Origin: Pseudobacter ginsenosidimutans
Lineage (GTDB): Bacteria > Bacteroidota > Bacteroidia > Chitinophagales > Chitinophagaceae
NCBI RefSeq assembly: GCF_007970185.1
Contig: NZ_CP042431.1
Location: 3,596,001 to 3,660,000, forward strand
Reading direction: 5' to 3'
Length of the DNA stretch: 64,000 nt
Of this stretch, positions 1 to 10,051 are shown piece by piece. Numbering within the stretch: position 1 is the stretch's first letter; each line of letters opens with the position of its first letter. Position numbers and translations under genes: made by a program. The notes below the pieces were generated by a model that saw only the letters and a list, made by a program, of their open reading frames with translations, did not search any database and was not told where the DNA came from.

Positions 1-1701
1 TTCCACTCCCATTTCTTTCAGTAATGGTTGCAACGGAGAATCTTTGACTGGCTCTGCGGCAATAAGCAGGTTGCCGCCTCTGTCAAGATATTGTTTCAGG
101 TGTGTAAGTGTTGCTTCAGTAAAATCCTGTTTGGGATCGGCGATCACCAGGATCGCCACATCGGTGGGTACTTCCTGTGTTTCCAGCGTCAGCGTGTCCA
201 CATCAAATCCCTGGTTGAGCAATGAATTGCGGAAGGGCTTGGAACTGGCCATTTTCATGTACTCCCTGTCGGATTTTCTGAGGATGCTTCTTTCCATATT
301 ACCGGTGAGGAAGGCCACTTTGGGCAGCTTCGCCATTTGCAGGCGTTTGAAGGCGGCGGCCACTTCAGTTTCGCCGGGCCAAACAAATTGATCGTCGTAG
401 ATGCGGAGGAATGTGGTCCTGTCCTTGTATTTCAGCTGCATCACAAATCGGTTGAGCTCAGGTCTGAGATCGATGATCTTCCGGATCTCTTCCGGTGTTT
501 TGATATTCTTCATTTTCAGTCCCTGCACTTTTGCCTGTTGCTCGGCGATCTCTTTGATACTCTTCCCTTCGTAACCTGACATCATGTATTGATTATCCAG
601 CGTGCTGTCGTAATAAGTGATGGTCTTGTTTATTTTTATATTATGACCTTTCTTGAATCGCTGGTAATGTTCCCAGGTGCTGAGCAAAACATTGTGAAAG
701 CTTTCCTGTCCCATCTGTGCAGCTGATCCCAATAGGTTGTTGTACACTGTCACTTCCAGTGGATCTTCCCCGAGGTCTTCAATGATCTTCTGAACGTTTG
801 GACGAACGGTATTGACCTTGATGCTGGTGGCATCATAGTATCCGATCAGGGAAGGGAGTGAGCTGATATAGCCCACAAAGAGCCCGATGGCCACTACACC
901 AATATATCTGCCAGCTTTCACCAGCGCTGGTTTGGATTCCATGCCAGACCTGATCTTCAGGATGCTCAGTCCAATAAAGATGTAGATGATCACGATGAAG
1001 TAGATCACATCTTTGGTGGTCAGCAATCCGCGCAGCATTTTTTCAGTACGCCCGGAAATGGAAAGGAAATAGGTGATATCACGAACGAATTCGATATTCT
1101 GCCATACCGATCCGATATAACCGAGTACGCCGATCATCACGAAGGTGCAAACAGCCGCTACGATCTGGTAAGTGGTGAGGCAACTCATGAACAATCCGAT
1201 GGCGGAATATGCGCAGAGCAGAAGATAGAAACCTACCAGGCTGGTCAGGAGCATGCCTTTGTCTACATCCTGCACATGGAACATGCCGAGGATCACAAAG
1301 ATCGCTACAATGGCCACCATCAGCAGGCTGTAGAGCATCATGGCAAAATATTTTCCGAGAATGATATCCCTCACTTTGATGGGAGAGGAATACAATAAGC
1401 GGATGGTACCGCTGGAAGTTTCGCGACTGATCAATCCCATGGTGAGGAGGGGAATGAACAAATACAGGTTTTGCATGATGCTGTTGAAGATGCCGCCTCT
1501 TCCAACAAATACACGGTTCATGAGGTTGCTGATGAACCTCATCCTGATACCACCCATTTCCTGCTGGGTGGCTATCTGTTCGATGCTGTTGAAATAGACG
1601 ATGCCGCACTGCACCAGGAATACAACCAGGACGAACCAGGCAATAGGGGAGTAGAACAGAGTTCTTAACTCCGTTCCTGCCACTCTTTTTATCGTTTTCA
1701 T
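1..1701 (-). CDS. ABC transporter permease fused to GldG-type auxiliary domain (3' end outside window)
   Basis: This gene starts at the ATG at 1699-1701 and stays open to the left edge (567 codons), so its C-terminus is missing. The first ~280 residues look like an ABC-2/GldF permease: about seven hydrophobic segments (roughly residues 16-36, 72-92, 115-138, 146-168, 174-194, 220-240 and 255-275). After them comes a soluble, mixed alpha/beta stretch resembling the GldG/ABC_transp_aux domain, with 'VRPNVQKIIEDL' near its start. Separate GldF and GldG proteins are known from gliding Bacteroidota, and fused forms are common. The ATPase gene at 1712-2647 ends 10 bp upstream, so the two form one exporter operon. 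The substrate is unknown. A role in gliding is not shown, because no other gld gene is in view. Confidence 0.8.
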   Translation of the reverse strand, partial: MKTIKRVAGTELRTLFYSPIAWFVLVVFLVQCGIVYFNSIEQIATQQEMGGIRMRFISNLMNRVFVGRGGIFNSIMQNLYLFIPLLTMGLISRETSSGTIRLLYSSPIKVRDIILGKYFAMMLYSLLMVAIVAIFVILGMFHVQDVDKGMLLTSLVGFYLLLCAYSAIGLFMSCLTTYQIVAAVCTFVMIGVLGYIGSVWQNIEFVRDITYFLSISGRTEKMLRGLLTTKDVIYFIVIIYIFIGLSILKIRSGMESKPALVKAGRYIGVVAIGLFVGYISSLPSLIGYYDATSIKVNTVRPNVQKIIEDLGEDPLEVTVYNNLLGSAAQMGQESFHNVLLSTWEHYQRFKKGHNIKINKTITYYDSTLDNQYMMSGYEGKSIKEIAEQQAKVQGLKMKNIKTPEEIRKIIDLRPELNRFVMQLKYKDRTTFLRIYDDQFVWPGETEVAAAFKRLQMAKLPKVAFLTGNMERSILRKSDREYMKMASSKPFRNSLLNQGFDVDTLTLETQEVPTDVAILVIADPKQDFTEATLTHLKQYLDRGGNLLIAAEPVKDSPLQPLLKEMGVE

Positions 1702-1711
1702 CAGTTAATTT

Positions 1712-2647
1712 TTAGTTATTCAGAGAAGTTTGATTGGATAATTGTTTGAAGATCTCATCGAGGGCGCTTTTATCGAGACTGATCTCCTGCAGCCTCCAGC
1801 CTTTCTGTACGCTGGCTGCAACGAGTGTTTCAGTGATCTCGCGTTCGCCGGTGAAATGCACGCGTACCTGTCTTTCTGTTACGAATTCCACTTTTGTTAC
1901 GCCGGCTACCTGGGCGAGCTCTGATTCTGAAGGAGGATTTTCGAGATGCATCAGCAGGCTGTGTGGTTCCACATAATTGTTGAAGGCATCCATGCTGTCT
2001 GAGAAAACGATCCTGCCGCTTTCGATCATCTTGATCTCTTTGCAAAGGATCTGCACTTCAGTGAGAATATGTGAAGAGAAGATCACCGCGCGGTCTGTGG
2101 CGATCTCTTTGATCAGTGCGCGAACTTCCGTGATCTGGTTGGGGTCGAGACCATTGGTAGGTTCATCGAGTACAACCAGCGCTGGTTTGTGTACGATAGC
2201 CTGTGCAATGCCCACGCGTTGACGGTAACCTCCGGAGAGGTTCCGGATGAGACGGTTGCTGAAGTGGTCAACACCACAGCGTTCTTTGGCTTCCCTGATG
2301 GCGGGTCTCATTTTGTCTTTCGGCATCAGTCGCAATCCTGCACAATAGGTGAGGTATTCATCCACGGTGAGGTCCATGTACAGTGGCGGGTTCTGCGGCA
2401 GGAATCCGATCTGTTTTTTTGCCAGCTCGGGTTGTTCTCGCAGGTTGATGCCATTGATGTATACATTTCCTTCTGTTTGATTGAGTGAACCGCAGAGGAT
2501 GTTCATGGTGGTAGACTTGCCGGCGCCATTGGAGCCAAGCAGGCCTACGATGCCTTTGGAGCCAATCTCCATGTTGATATCGCGGATAGCCCAGGAACTG
2601 GTATACCGGTGCGACAGTTTTTCAATTTTTACGATCGGGTTGTCCAT
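1712..2647 (-). CDS. ABC transporter ATP-binding protein (GldA-like)
   Basis: This 311-residue protein is a single nucleotide-binding domain. Visible motifs are Walker A (GSNGAGKST, near residue 37), the signature LSGGYRQR, Walker B LVVLDEPTNGLDP and the switch-histidine motif SSH. A C-terminal tail of ~90 residues follows, as in the CcmA/DrrA/GldA branch that pairs with ABC-2 permeases. It would power the permease encoded 10 bp downstream (1-1701). Its ATG at 2645-2647 lies 42 bp past the stop of the PKD-like lipoprotein gene, so it is probably read with the SusC/SusD cluster upstream. The ABC assignment is very safe. The GldA resemblance comes from the partner and the family, not from a demonstrated motility role. 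Confidence 0.9.
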   Translation of the reverse strand: MDNPIVKIEKLSHRYTSSWAIRDINMEIGSKGIVGLLGSNGAGKSTTMNILCGSLNQTEGNVYINGINLREQPELAKKQIGFLPQNPPLYMDLTVDEYLTYCAGLRLMPKDKMRPAIREAKERCGVDHFSNRLIRNLSGGYRQRVGIAQAIVHKPALVVLDEPTNGLDPNQITEVRALIKEIATDRAVIFSSHILTEVQILCKEIKMIESGRIVFSDSMDAFNNYVEPHSLLMHLENPPSESELAQVAGVTKVEFVTERQVRVHFTGEREITETLVAASVQKGWRLQEISLDKSALDEIFKQLSNQTSLNN

Positions 2648-2689
2648 TTTTTCTGAATGATGTTGTAAAGAATTTGGTTGACTATACTT

Positions 2690-4189
2690 TTATCTTTCGC
2701 GGTAGCTGACGCTTACGATATTTCCGAAGCCTGTCCATTTTTTTTGAAGTACCAGCGCTTCGTTGGCGTCTGGCACTGAGTATTGTTCAATTGTGCCATT
2801 ACTGCCCTCCGGGGCGCCGGGATCAGAGTATCCCAGTGTGAGCCAGCGCTGCCACTGGCCATAGGTGCCGGGGCTCCTGTTGGGGGAGAACTGCTGGAAA
2901 GCAAGATGTGTTATTGGTGATGCCCCTTTGTCCAGCATCAGTTTGCTGGTTTCTGTGTAGAGATCATACTCATACACTTTACCGCCAACGCTATAGAAGA
3001 GATATTCAGGAATTGAACCAATAGCAAATTTTGTGGCCTGCCCGATAGCTGTTCCGTTTATCCGTTTTGAATAAACAGGCAGTGCGCCGGGGATGAATTT
3101 GGTGAGGTAGAAATTCGGGCCTGCTACATCTCTGGTTATCGCATAGGCATAACCGGAAGGTGTTTTTTCCATCCAGACCAGGTCTCTTCCTGAGGGGTAA
3201 TCCAGTTGTCCGGCTTCAGTAGCAACAGGGGCGGGTACAGCGGTGAAACCACTGAGGTTACTGAGCATATTGAATTTGCGTGCATCGATATCGTACATCA
3301 TGAGGTATTGTGATCCGGTAGACACCACCCAGGGGGCTGCCCTGAATGGCGCTTGCCCTTCGAGTTTGTTCACCGGCAGGCTGTACATTTCAACGCCAGC
3401 CCCTCTCAAATAAATATTATGATTGGAGTACAGGTAAAGATTCACATAATATAAGGACGGATCTGCGATCAGGTTGTCTGCCTTGAAATCCTGTGGAATA
3501 TCACCCACACATTCATAACGGATATTATAGGTGGGGCGATAATCGAATGATTCCGGGTGGACCCTGTTGGTGCCATCTTCGGTGAGAAGGTAGATGCCGT
3601 ATGTGGAGTCTGACCAGTTGAATGCATTGGTAACGCGGCTTGCCAAAACCTTGATGGGTTTGCCCTGCGGAGGAAGGTTGGAGTTCCTGTGCTCAAGTAC
3701 ATCTGTGATCTGCGTGAAGCTGCCGTTGGTAGCGTCGTAGGAGATCATGTCGAGCCTCGACTTCCCATTTACATCATTCAATACCAGGTAGCCTTCATAT
3801 ACGGTGGTCTTCACCAATACGTTCGTTCTTACATGAAAGAGCCTGCCATTTGAATTGTCGGTAACCCTGAACTGGAGTGAATAAGGGCCTGGAATTTCAT
3901 CGATCTTTATTTTGAGATCCTTTTCTTTTGAAAGGATCCTGTCTCCTTTCATCCGGTCGAAGAAGCTCCATTCATAAGTATAGTCCTGCGGTTCACCAGG
4001 CATACTGCTGATCAGTTGGGGGGAGATCTTCAAGCTGTCTCCGAGGAAAACCGAATATCCTGTAGCTGTATCTATTTGCGCGAATGTGACTTCATTGATT
4101 TCCCGGTAACTGTAATTGCCTTTGTCTTTGTAGCAGGAACTGGATCCTGCCAATGTTCCGGCTATTATGCAGATCAATAATTTCTTCAT
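2690..4189 (-). CDS. PKD-like family lipoprotein of a SusCD cluster
   Basis: A 499-residue predicted lipoprotein with signal peptide and lipobox AGSSSC (Cys19), so outer-membrane anchored. The N-terminal ~130 residues resemble the PKD_2 (PKD-like) domain found next to SusC/SusD in Bacteroidota: a 'GNYSY.EIN' opening followed by an Ig-like beta-rich segment. The remaining ~350 residues are beta-rich with repeated aromatic blocks, suggesting a propeller-like fold. Such proteins are usually taken to be surface binding or accessory proteins of the neighbouring transporter, but their function is not established. It lies 39 bp downstream of the DUF4843 lipoprotein gene in the same direction. Naming the family is fairly safe; the ligand is unknown. 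Confidence 0.8.
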   Translation of the reverse strand: MKKLLICIIAGTLAGSSSCYKDKGNYSYREINEVTFAQIDTATGYSVFLGDSLKISPQLISSMPGEPQDYTYEWSFFDRMKGDRILSKEKDLKIKIDEIPGPYSLQFRVTDNSNGRLFHVRTNVLVKTTVYEGYLVLNDVNGKSRLDMISYDATNGSFTQITDVLEHRNSNLPPQGKPIKVLASRVTNAFNWSDSTYGIYLLTEDGTNRVHPESFDYRPTYNIRYECVGDIPQDFKADNLIADPSLYYVNLYLYSNHNIYLRGAGVEMYSLPVNKLEGQAPFRAAPWVVSTGSQYLMMYDIDARKFNMLSNLSGFTAVPAPVATEAGQLDYPSGRDLVWMEKTPSGYAYAITRDVAGPNFYLTKFIPGALPVYSKRINGTAIGQATKFAIGSIPEYLFYSVGGKVYEYDLYTETSKLMLDKGASPITHLAFQQFSPNRSPGTYGQWQRWLTLGYSDPGAPEGSNGTIEQYSVPDANEALVLQKKWTGFGNIVSVSYRER

Positions 4190-4228
4190 GTTAATAATCT
4201 TTAATCATGTGAATCAAGGAAGGTTGGG

Positions 4229-5044
4229 TCAGTAATATCTGTCTGCCATTTTCATCGGCGTAATGCCGTCTTCGTCCAGAATTGTATTTCCTGCGGCAGC
4301 CTGGTCTTTGAGATACCTGGCCATAAAGCCGGCGTAATAAGTGATCTCGGATCTTTCCTGTGGTGTTTCTGCCTGTTTTGACCAGAGGGAAAGCGGCATA
4401 CCGGTCACCTGGTTCATCAGTCTCACTTTCTTTTCACTGAAGGTGCCGAAGTGCCAGATATAGTATGTATCCCAATACGGACCTGCAGCCAGCATATCCG
4501 CCATTCTCAGTTTGAAAGTGGTGGTCCATATGGTATCCTGGTCTCGGATATTGGTTTGGCTGTTCCCTTGTCTGGGCCTGAATTTGAATTGGGTCTTGAA
4601 CTGATCGTTCTCGCGTAGTGTGAGCATCAGCGTGAGCATGCTGGTTTTCAATTCCGGCGTTCTGTTCACTTTGATGCGGATAGTGTCCTCAATTTTGCCG
4701 GCCCTGATCAGAAAGCTTTCCGGCAGTTCATAGTTCAGGCCGGACTTTGCTGTGGAGGAGGGATCGATGGTCAGGTTGAAGCTGCGGTCATGGTCACTGG
4801 CCACACCAGTTACACCGATCGGTATGTTCAGGATGGAATCCTGTACAGAAGCATCACTGAAAGAGAAAGTGAGATCGATGCTATCGATATAGTATCCGAG
4901 GTTATTGTTGGCAGGATCAACACCCACCAGGTAATTGAAGTAGATATTATCAGCTGATTTATATTTCATCAGGGCTTCCTTCTTGCAGGAGCTTGCTATC
5001 AACAGCGGGATGCCAGCGAGGAATGCATAGATTACTTGTTTCAT
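4229..5044 (-). CDS. DUF4843 domain-containing lipoprotein
   Basis: A 271-residue lipoprotein (lipobox ASSC, Cys20) matching the DUF4843 pattern: the early 'YKSADNIYFNY' block, then beta strands with the 'SFSDASVQDSILNIPIGVTG' motif, and a C-terminal part with 'GPYWDTYYIWHFGTFS'. DUF4843 proteins occur almost only in Bacteroidota SusC/SusD clusters, typically with a PKD-like partner as here. They are thought to sit at the cell surface as accessory components; the biochemical role is unknown. The gene lies 26 bp downstream of the susD gene and 39 bp upstream of the PKD-like gene, consistent with one operon. Confidence 0.85.
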   Translation of the reverse strand: MKQVIYAFLAGIPLLIASSCKKEALMKYKSADNIYFNYLVGVDPANNNLGYYIDSIDLTFSFSDASVQDSILNIPIGVTGVASDHDRSFNLTIDPSSTAKSGLNYELPESFLIRAGKIEDTIRIKVNRTPELKTSMLTLMLTLRENDQFKTQFKFRPRQGNSQTNIRDQDTIWTTTFKLRMADMLAAGPYWDTYYIWHFGTFSEKKVRLMNQVTGMPLSLWSKQAETPQERSEITYYAGFMARYLKDQAAAGNTILDEDGITPMKMADRYY

Positions 5045-5070
5045 TTTTTCACTTTTTACGTTAGCGATGG

Positions 5071-6504
5071 TTACCGCGTTGTTGTTTCTGAAAGTGGTAA
5101 CGGTACTGTATATACGGGATCAACGGTGGCCCAGGGATAAGGCGAGGCACCACTGGGAACTCCGGTGGCATTGATCCTTTTGTAATAGAAGAAGAGCTGT
5201 CCTTCTCCCCAGAACTCTTTCTGGTATTCCTTCCTGAGCTCAATATCCATGCTGCTGATCGTTTCCAGATTGGCCAGGCCCCTGTTGCGTCTTTCTGTGT
5301 TCAGGTAGGCCAGGGCTTTTACGGGATCGGATTCAGTTTCAGCCAGGATCAGGTACAGTTCCGATTTGCGGATCAGCGGTTGTACAAATTCCCGGTGCTG
5401 GCGTTGTGGCAGTGGTGCGTATTTGTAAAAAGTATGGTATGCTTTTCCATTTCCCGTGCGCCAGGTTTGTACAAAACGATAATCCTGTAACAATCCTTCG
5501 AACACTTCCGTTAACCGGGTGGGGTCCGGCGCCATGATGGTATTATCGGATAGTGCAGGATTGAAATACCTGTCGTAGTTGATGTAAAGGAATGGATTGT
5601 GAGCGCCGAAAATGATCTCGGGAGAAAATATCCTGTCGGGGTTAGTGGCATTGAACACGGCATCGGTGCTGGTCCAGGGGAACCATTTTTCTCCATCGGT
5701 TATTACAGACAATGCTGTGGTATGAGCCTCTGTTGTTTTTCCCTGCCAGAGATATGCGCGTGCCATCAATGATCTGACGGCATAATAGTTCAATCGCTGG
5801 TTCCGGGCTGCCGAATAGAAGTCGTTACTATAATTCACTCCCTGGGTCACCACAGGATCATTAGCCAGCAGACCTGCCGCTTCTGTAAGGTCCGCCATCA
5901 CTTTGTCCATCACCTGGCTACCGGGTAGCAGCGGTTGCATTTTCCCATCTGCTACTGAGTAATATGGAATGGTGCTGTTGCCACTGCCACTTGAATAAAC
6001 AGGGCCAAACAATCTCAGCATATCAAAGTGAAGCAGTGCGCGGATGGCGAGGGCTTCTCCTTTGAGGAGTTTTCCGTTGGGTTCTGAAATCACCCTGCCG
6101 GCAATTGAGTTGTCGATCTTTGAAAGGAAAACATTGGTGGCAAGTATTGTGGCATATGCTTTCCGCCAGATGGTATCGAACAGGTGCTGGACAGGCTCTG
6201 AATTATAATCGTAATAAACCAAACCTGAGAGGTTTCTCATACCCTGCATATCGTAGGTTGGTTTGTAGCGCTGGGCCAGCATTTCAATCATGGTGGAGCT
6301 CAGATAAGACCCATAGAGCTGTGTGGAACCAAGGTCGAGGTACAGGCCGTTGAATGCCTGCTGAAGGGCTGCTTCGTTGTTGTATACCTGGGTTTCCGTG
6401 TAGGAAGTTTCGGGTTGTACATCGAGATATTTGTTACAACTGCCCAGTAGTAGCAAACCGCTCAATAATATGATGATGGGACATCTGTTATTCATAAACT
6501 TCAT
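5071..6504 (-). CDS. RagB/SusD family nutrient-binding outer membrane lipoprotein
   Basis: A SusD-like lipoprotein of 477 residues from the chosen ATG at 6502-6504. The open frame extends to 6552, but that codon is TTG and would overlap susC. The chosen start gives a normal signal peptide (MKFMNNRCPIIILLSGLLL) with lipobox GSC and the standard 'NKYLDVQPE' opening of SusD proteins. Further family features are 'ALQQAFNGLYLDLG', the helical TPR-like repeats and the C-terminal 'RKSELYLILAETE...ALAYLNTERRNRGL' block. SusD proteins form the lid on SusC and capture glycan or peptide ligands. The start lies 7 bp past the susC stop. The ligand cannot be told from sequence. Confidence 0.93.
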   Translation of the reverse strand: MKFMNNRCPIIILLSGLLLLGSCNKYLDVQPETSYTETQVYNNEAALQQAFNGLYLDLGSTQLYGSYLSSTMIEMLAQRYKPTYDMQGMRNLSGLVYYDYNSEPVQHLFDTIWRKAYATILATNVFLSKIDNSIAGRVISEPNGKLLKGEALAIRALLHFDMLRLFGPVYSSGSGNSTIPYYSVADGKMQPLLPGSQVMDKVMADLTEAAGLLANDPVVTQGVNYSNDFYSAARNQRLNYYAVRSLMARAYLWQGKTTEAHTTALSVITDGEKWFPWTSTDAVFNATNPDRIFSPEIIFGAHNPFLYINYDRYFNPALSDNTIMAPDPTRLTEVFEGLLQDYRFVQTWRTGNGKAYHTFYKYAPLPQRQHREFVQPLIRKSELYLILAETESDPVKALAYLNTERRNRGLANLETISSMDIELRKEYQKEFWGEGQLFFYYKRINATGVPSGASPYPWATVDPVYTVPLPLSETTTR

Positions 6505-6511
6505 GTTTGAA

Positions 6512-9500
6512 TTAGAATGAAAGGTTGATTGAAAGGGAAGCTGTCCTCGCAAAAGGATACTCCAGTCCTCTCTCCGTGAGAACGCTTTCTATGCGGAAGA
6601 TGTCGTTCAGGATAAAATTGGCGCCAATGGTTTGCAGGTGCAGTCTTCTCACCCAGGGAGCGCTTGTTCTCCATCCGAGATTGATGGATTCTCCGATGAG
6701 GTGATTGTCTTTCTGCACATAACGTGAGCTCATCGGACTGGCGTTGAATGCATGCACGGTAGTGAATTCGGCTACATCGCCGGGCTTTTGCCACCTGTTG
6801 TAGAGCGCGCGCTTGTCGAGATTGGGACGAACGATCACCAGCGCAAAGCTGCTGATATCGCCGCCTGTATTTTCCACTTTATTATAGAGTGCACTGTTGA
6901 ATACATATCCGCCGATCCGGTAACGGGCGCTGATACCGAGCGTAAAATCCCTGTACGCAAAAGTATTGGTGATCACTCCTTCCAGTTTCGGGCGCAGATT
7001 GCCAATACGAACGATATCCGCTGGATCATAAACATAGGTAATGGTCCCATCCTGTTTCCGGAAGAGCTCCCTTCCTGTGGCAGGATCGATACCCAGTGAT
7101 TCAACAGCCCAGAGATCATCCGGACTATAACCATCATAATACCTGCTCAGGCCATTGCTTTCCTGTTCTTCCTTGTTGAGTGCAGACAGTCTGTTGGAAA
7201 AACCATTGTACTCGCTCTTGTTTTGTGTGGCAGTGATAGCGATGGTCCAGATGATACGTTTCTCCAGTTGATAGATAGGAGAGTAGCGCAGGTTCAGGTT
7301 CCATCCGGATGTGTTGAGATTGCCTACGTTGATCACATAACTATTGTTCACAGCCACCGATGATGGCACAGTTCCTTCAGCAGGAACAGATAAAGGATCG
7401 GTGAGCTTGGTGAAATATTCGATAGAGCCTCCCAGGCGGTTGTTGAGTAAGGAGAATTCCAGTCCATAACTTCCATTCAGGGTTTTTGACCATTCCAGGT
7501 CAGGGCTGCCGAGCGATAATAACGCCAGTCCCTGACCGAAGTAATTGCTGCTGGTGGATTGGTATGCGTAGGTGGATACAGAGGTGAAATTACCCAGGTT
7601 CTGGTTGCCAGAGTAGCCAATATTGCCTCTCAGCCGGAGGCTGTTGATCCAGGAAATATTCCGGAAGAAATCTTCACGATTGATATTCCAGGATGCGCCG
7701 GCTGAGTAGAAAGGCTTGTACCTTTTGTTGCTGCCGAATGCACTGGCGCCGCTGAGCGTATAAACGAGATCGATACCGTAACGGTTGTTGTACATATAAT
7801 TGATGCTGGAGGCAACGCCTGCACCGCGGCTGGTGACCCTGCTTGACGTGGGCCTGGATGCAGGCGCATATCCATAAGCGTAAGAGGGATTGCCGTTGGT
7901 GCCATATGGGAACCCAACTGCTGTGAAGCCCAGCATTTCATTGGTAGTGCTTTCGATATTACCACGGATATTGGCGCTGAGCCTGCCTTTCCCGATCATT
8001 TGTCCATATGAGATCGCAGCGTAGGCGTTCACTGTTTTTGTTTCCGTTTTAGCGCTGGTATAGCTTCCTTTCTTGTTGGCTTCAACGCCATCGAACATCG
8101 TATTGTCTGGTGGTATGAATACTACTGCATCTGAATTGTTCTTACCTGCGGCCAGTCCTGCTTCAAGTTGCAGGGAATTGGTGAGCGTGAAAATCCCCCT
8201 TAAGTTATTGGTGAACCCAAACCCTTTGTTCTGATTGATACTATACAGGGACGCATTGTAGAGTGGATTGATCTCCGTGGTATCATAAATGGGATCCAGC
8301 AGTCTGTTGACGAATCCGTTCTCATCAGTTTTGCGATAGTAAGGATTAGCGGCAGCAAAGGTTGCGAAGTTCCCATATGGTGATTCAATCCCTTTGGAAC
8401 CTTGCAGCATCAGGTTCTCCGTAATGTTCAGTCTGCCTTTGCGATAGGAGATCACGAGGTTGCCACCCCAGTTCTCTCTGGAAGAACCTTTCATGGCTCC
8501 TTCTTTTTTGGTATAGGTGGCGCCTGCATTGAATACGAGATCGCTGTTGCCTCCATTGAATTGAATGGAATGCCGCTGGCCAAATCCGGTTTGAACCGGT
8601 TCATGCAGCCAATAGGTATTCACGCCACGTGCAACATCCGCGGTACGTGCGGCATAGCGCTCTTCGATCCGCCATGCATCGGTACTGGTGCTCAAGGTGG
8701 AGTTGGTGAGTTTTTCCCAGCGTAGTTTCTCTTCGGCAGTCATGAGATTGTAGCTGCTCAAATCCGGAAGTTCAGCGCTGAAATCGGCTGAATAGGAAAC
8801 CTGCATTTTTCCGGGCACGGGACGTTTGGTTTCCACTACCACAACGCCGTTGGCTGCTTTGGAGCCGTAGAGTGCAGTGGAAGCCGCATCTTTAAGGATG
8901 GTGATCTTTGCGATGCGGTTCATGTCCAGATCATAGATGGTTTGAAGGGTGGTTTCAAAACCATCGAGAATGAAAAGGGGCTGATTGGGGTCTGCGCTGA
9001 ACTGGTCGTTCAGATTGGTATTGGTGAGTGTTGTTCTTCCGCGGATCTCGATCGTTGGCATCCTGTTGGGGTTGGAACCTGCCAGGTTGTTCTCCACGAT
9101 GATGAAAGAAGGATCGAGTGTTTTCAAACTCTGCAGCGCATTCTTTGTGCCAACGGCTCTCAGCTCGGCCCCGGTGAATACGGTGGCTGCGCCGGAGAAA
9201 CTTTCTTTGTTCCTGGTGAACATCCCGTTGTTGATCACAACTTCCGCCAGTACGGCGCGTACCGGGTGAAGAGCGATGATGAAGATGCCGTTGGGTATTT
9301 TCCGGATGGTGCCTGCTCTAAGCGTCAGCGTATTGTTCGGCTCAATATTCATCAGCGTCTTTGCAGATATTTCAATCGTTTGAAAACCGACCGATGAAAT
9401 CTGCAGGGTGGCATCCTGCTTCACGTCACCCAAATTGAAATTGCCATACTGATCGGCTACCACTGCAAAAGCAGCTCCTTTCACACCGATGGTGGCAGAG

Positions 9501-10051
9501 ACAAGTTTTTCCTGCGTTTCTGCATTGATCACCATACCGGCAAAGGGAAAATAATTGCGTGGCGTCTGGTAGAGTACAATGGGCGGGTTGAAGCTGATAC
9601 TGGCCGGCTTCTCGGAAAGGATGATGGTGTTGCCTGCGATCTTGTAAGTGAATGGCTGATCTTCCACCACTTTATCCAGCAAAGTGATCACTGTTACATC
9701 GCGTACATTGATGGTCACTGGTTTGGAACTGTCCAGGAAAGCAGATTTTCCCCAGACGAGATAGCCTGTTTGTTTTTCGATAGCGGAGAAGATGGCTCTA
9801 ACGGTCAGGTTCTTTCCACTGAGTGTTACGGTTTGGGATCTTGATGCAGCAGTAACATGCATCAGCGAGATCAGCATCAGAAAGGAGATCATTCTCATAA
9901 TTCGCAGCATTTGGCCCGGTAACCGGAAAGCTGCAGACCATAATGTCCGGAGAGCGTATTCAGTCCTTAAGTTGCGTGAGATCAACTGAACATGCACAGG
10001 GGAGCCGGCTGCAGCCAGATCACTCCGGCTACAATAAGCAGTTTTTTGCAT
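6512..10051 (-). CDS. SusC/RagA-type TonB-linked outer membrane protein with STN domain
   Basis: A 1179-residue SusC-type transporter. I chose the ATG at 10049-10051 (MQKTAYC..); the frame opens three codons earlier at a TTG. A long N-terminal leader precedes a hydrophobic signal segment (MRIMRMISFLMLISLMHV). An STN (secretin/TonB N-terminal) domain follows at about residues 74-147, then a carboxypeptidase-regulatory-like domain (~170-245), the plug with 'KDAASTALYGSKAANGVVVV', and a long barrel ending in '..ASLSINLSF' (terminal Phe). The STN domain is the part that contacts FecR in trans-envelope signalling, matching the fecR/ECF genes directly upstream. It would import a ligand together with the SusD protein downstream. 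Confidence 0.95.
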   Translation of the reverse strand: MQKTAYCSRSDLAAAGSPVHVQLISRNLRTEYALRTLWSAAFRLPGQMLRIMRMISFLMLISLMHVTAASRSQTVTLSGKNLTVRAIFSAIEKQTGYLVWGKSAFLDSSKPVTINVRDVTVITLLDKVVEDQPFTYKIAGNTIILSEKPASISFNPPIVLYQTPRNYFPFAGMVINAETQEKLVSATIGVKGAAFAVVADQYGNFNLGDVKQDATLQISSVGFQTIEISAKTLMNIEPNNTLTLRAGTIRKIPNGIFIIALHPVRAVLAEVVINNGMFTRNKESFSGAATVFTGAELRAVGTKNALQSLKTLDPSFIIVENNLAGSNPNRMPTIEIRGRTTLTNTNLNDQFSADPNQPLFILDGFETTLQTIYDLDMNRIAKITILKDAASTALYGSKAANGVVVVETKRPVPGKMQVSYSADFSAELPDLSSYNLMTAEEKLRWEKLTNSTLSTSTDAWRIEERYAARTADVARGVNTYWLHEPVQTGFGQRHSIQFNGGNSDLVFNAGATYTKKEGAMKGSSRENWGGNLVISYRKGRLNITENLMLQGSKGIESPYGNFATFAAANPYYRKTDENGFVNRLLDPIYDTTEINPLYNASLYSINQNKGFGFTNNLRGIFTLTNSLQLEAGLAAGKNNSDAVVFIPPDNTMFDGVEANKKGSYTSAKTETKTVNAYAAISYGQMIGKGRLSANIRGNIESTTNEMLGFTAVGFPYGTNGNPSYAYGYAPASRPTSSRVTSRGAGVASSINYMYNNRYGIDLVYTLSGASAFGSNKRYKPFYSAGASWNINREDFFRNISWINSLRLRGNIGYSGNQNLGNFTSVSTYAYQSTSSNYFGQGLALLSLGSPDLEWSKTLNGSYGLEFSLLNNRLGGSIEYFTKLTDPLSVPAEGTVPSSVAVNNSYVINVGNLNTSGWNLNLRYSPIYQLEKRIIWTIAITATQNKSEYNGFSNRLSALNKEEQESNGLSRYYDGYSPDDLWAVESLGIDPATGRELFRKQDGTITYVYDPADIVRIGNLRPKLEGVITNTFAYRDFTLGISARYRIGGYVFNSALYNKVENTGGDISSFALVIVRPNLDKRALYNRWQKPGDVAEFTTVHAFNASPMSSRYVQKDNHLIGESINLGWRTSAPWVRRLHLQTIGANFILNDIFRIESVLTERGLEYPFARTASLSINLSF

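Noticed and set aside
6505-6552. Longer start for SusD overlapping susC
   Set aside because: The codon at 6550-6552 is TTG and the extension precedes a complete signal peptide; ATG at 6502-6504 is better.
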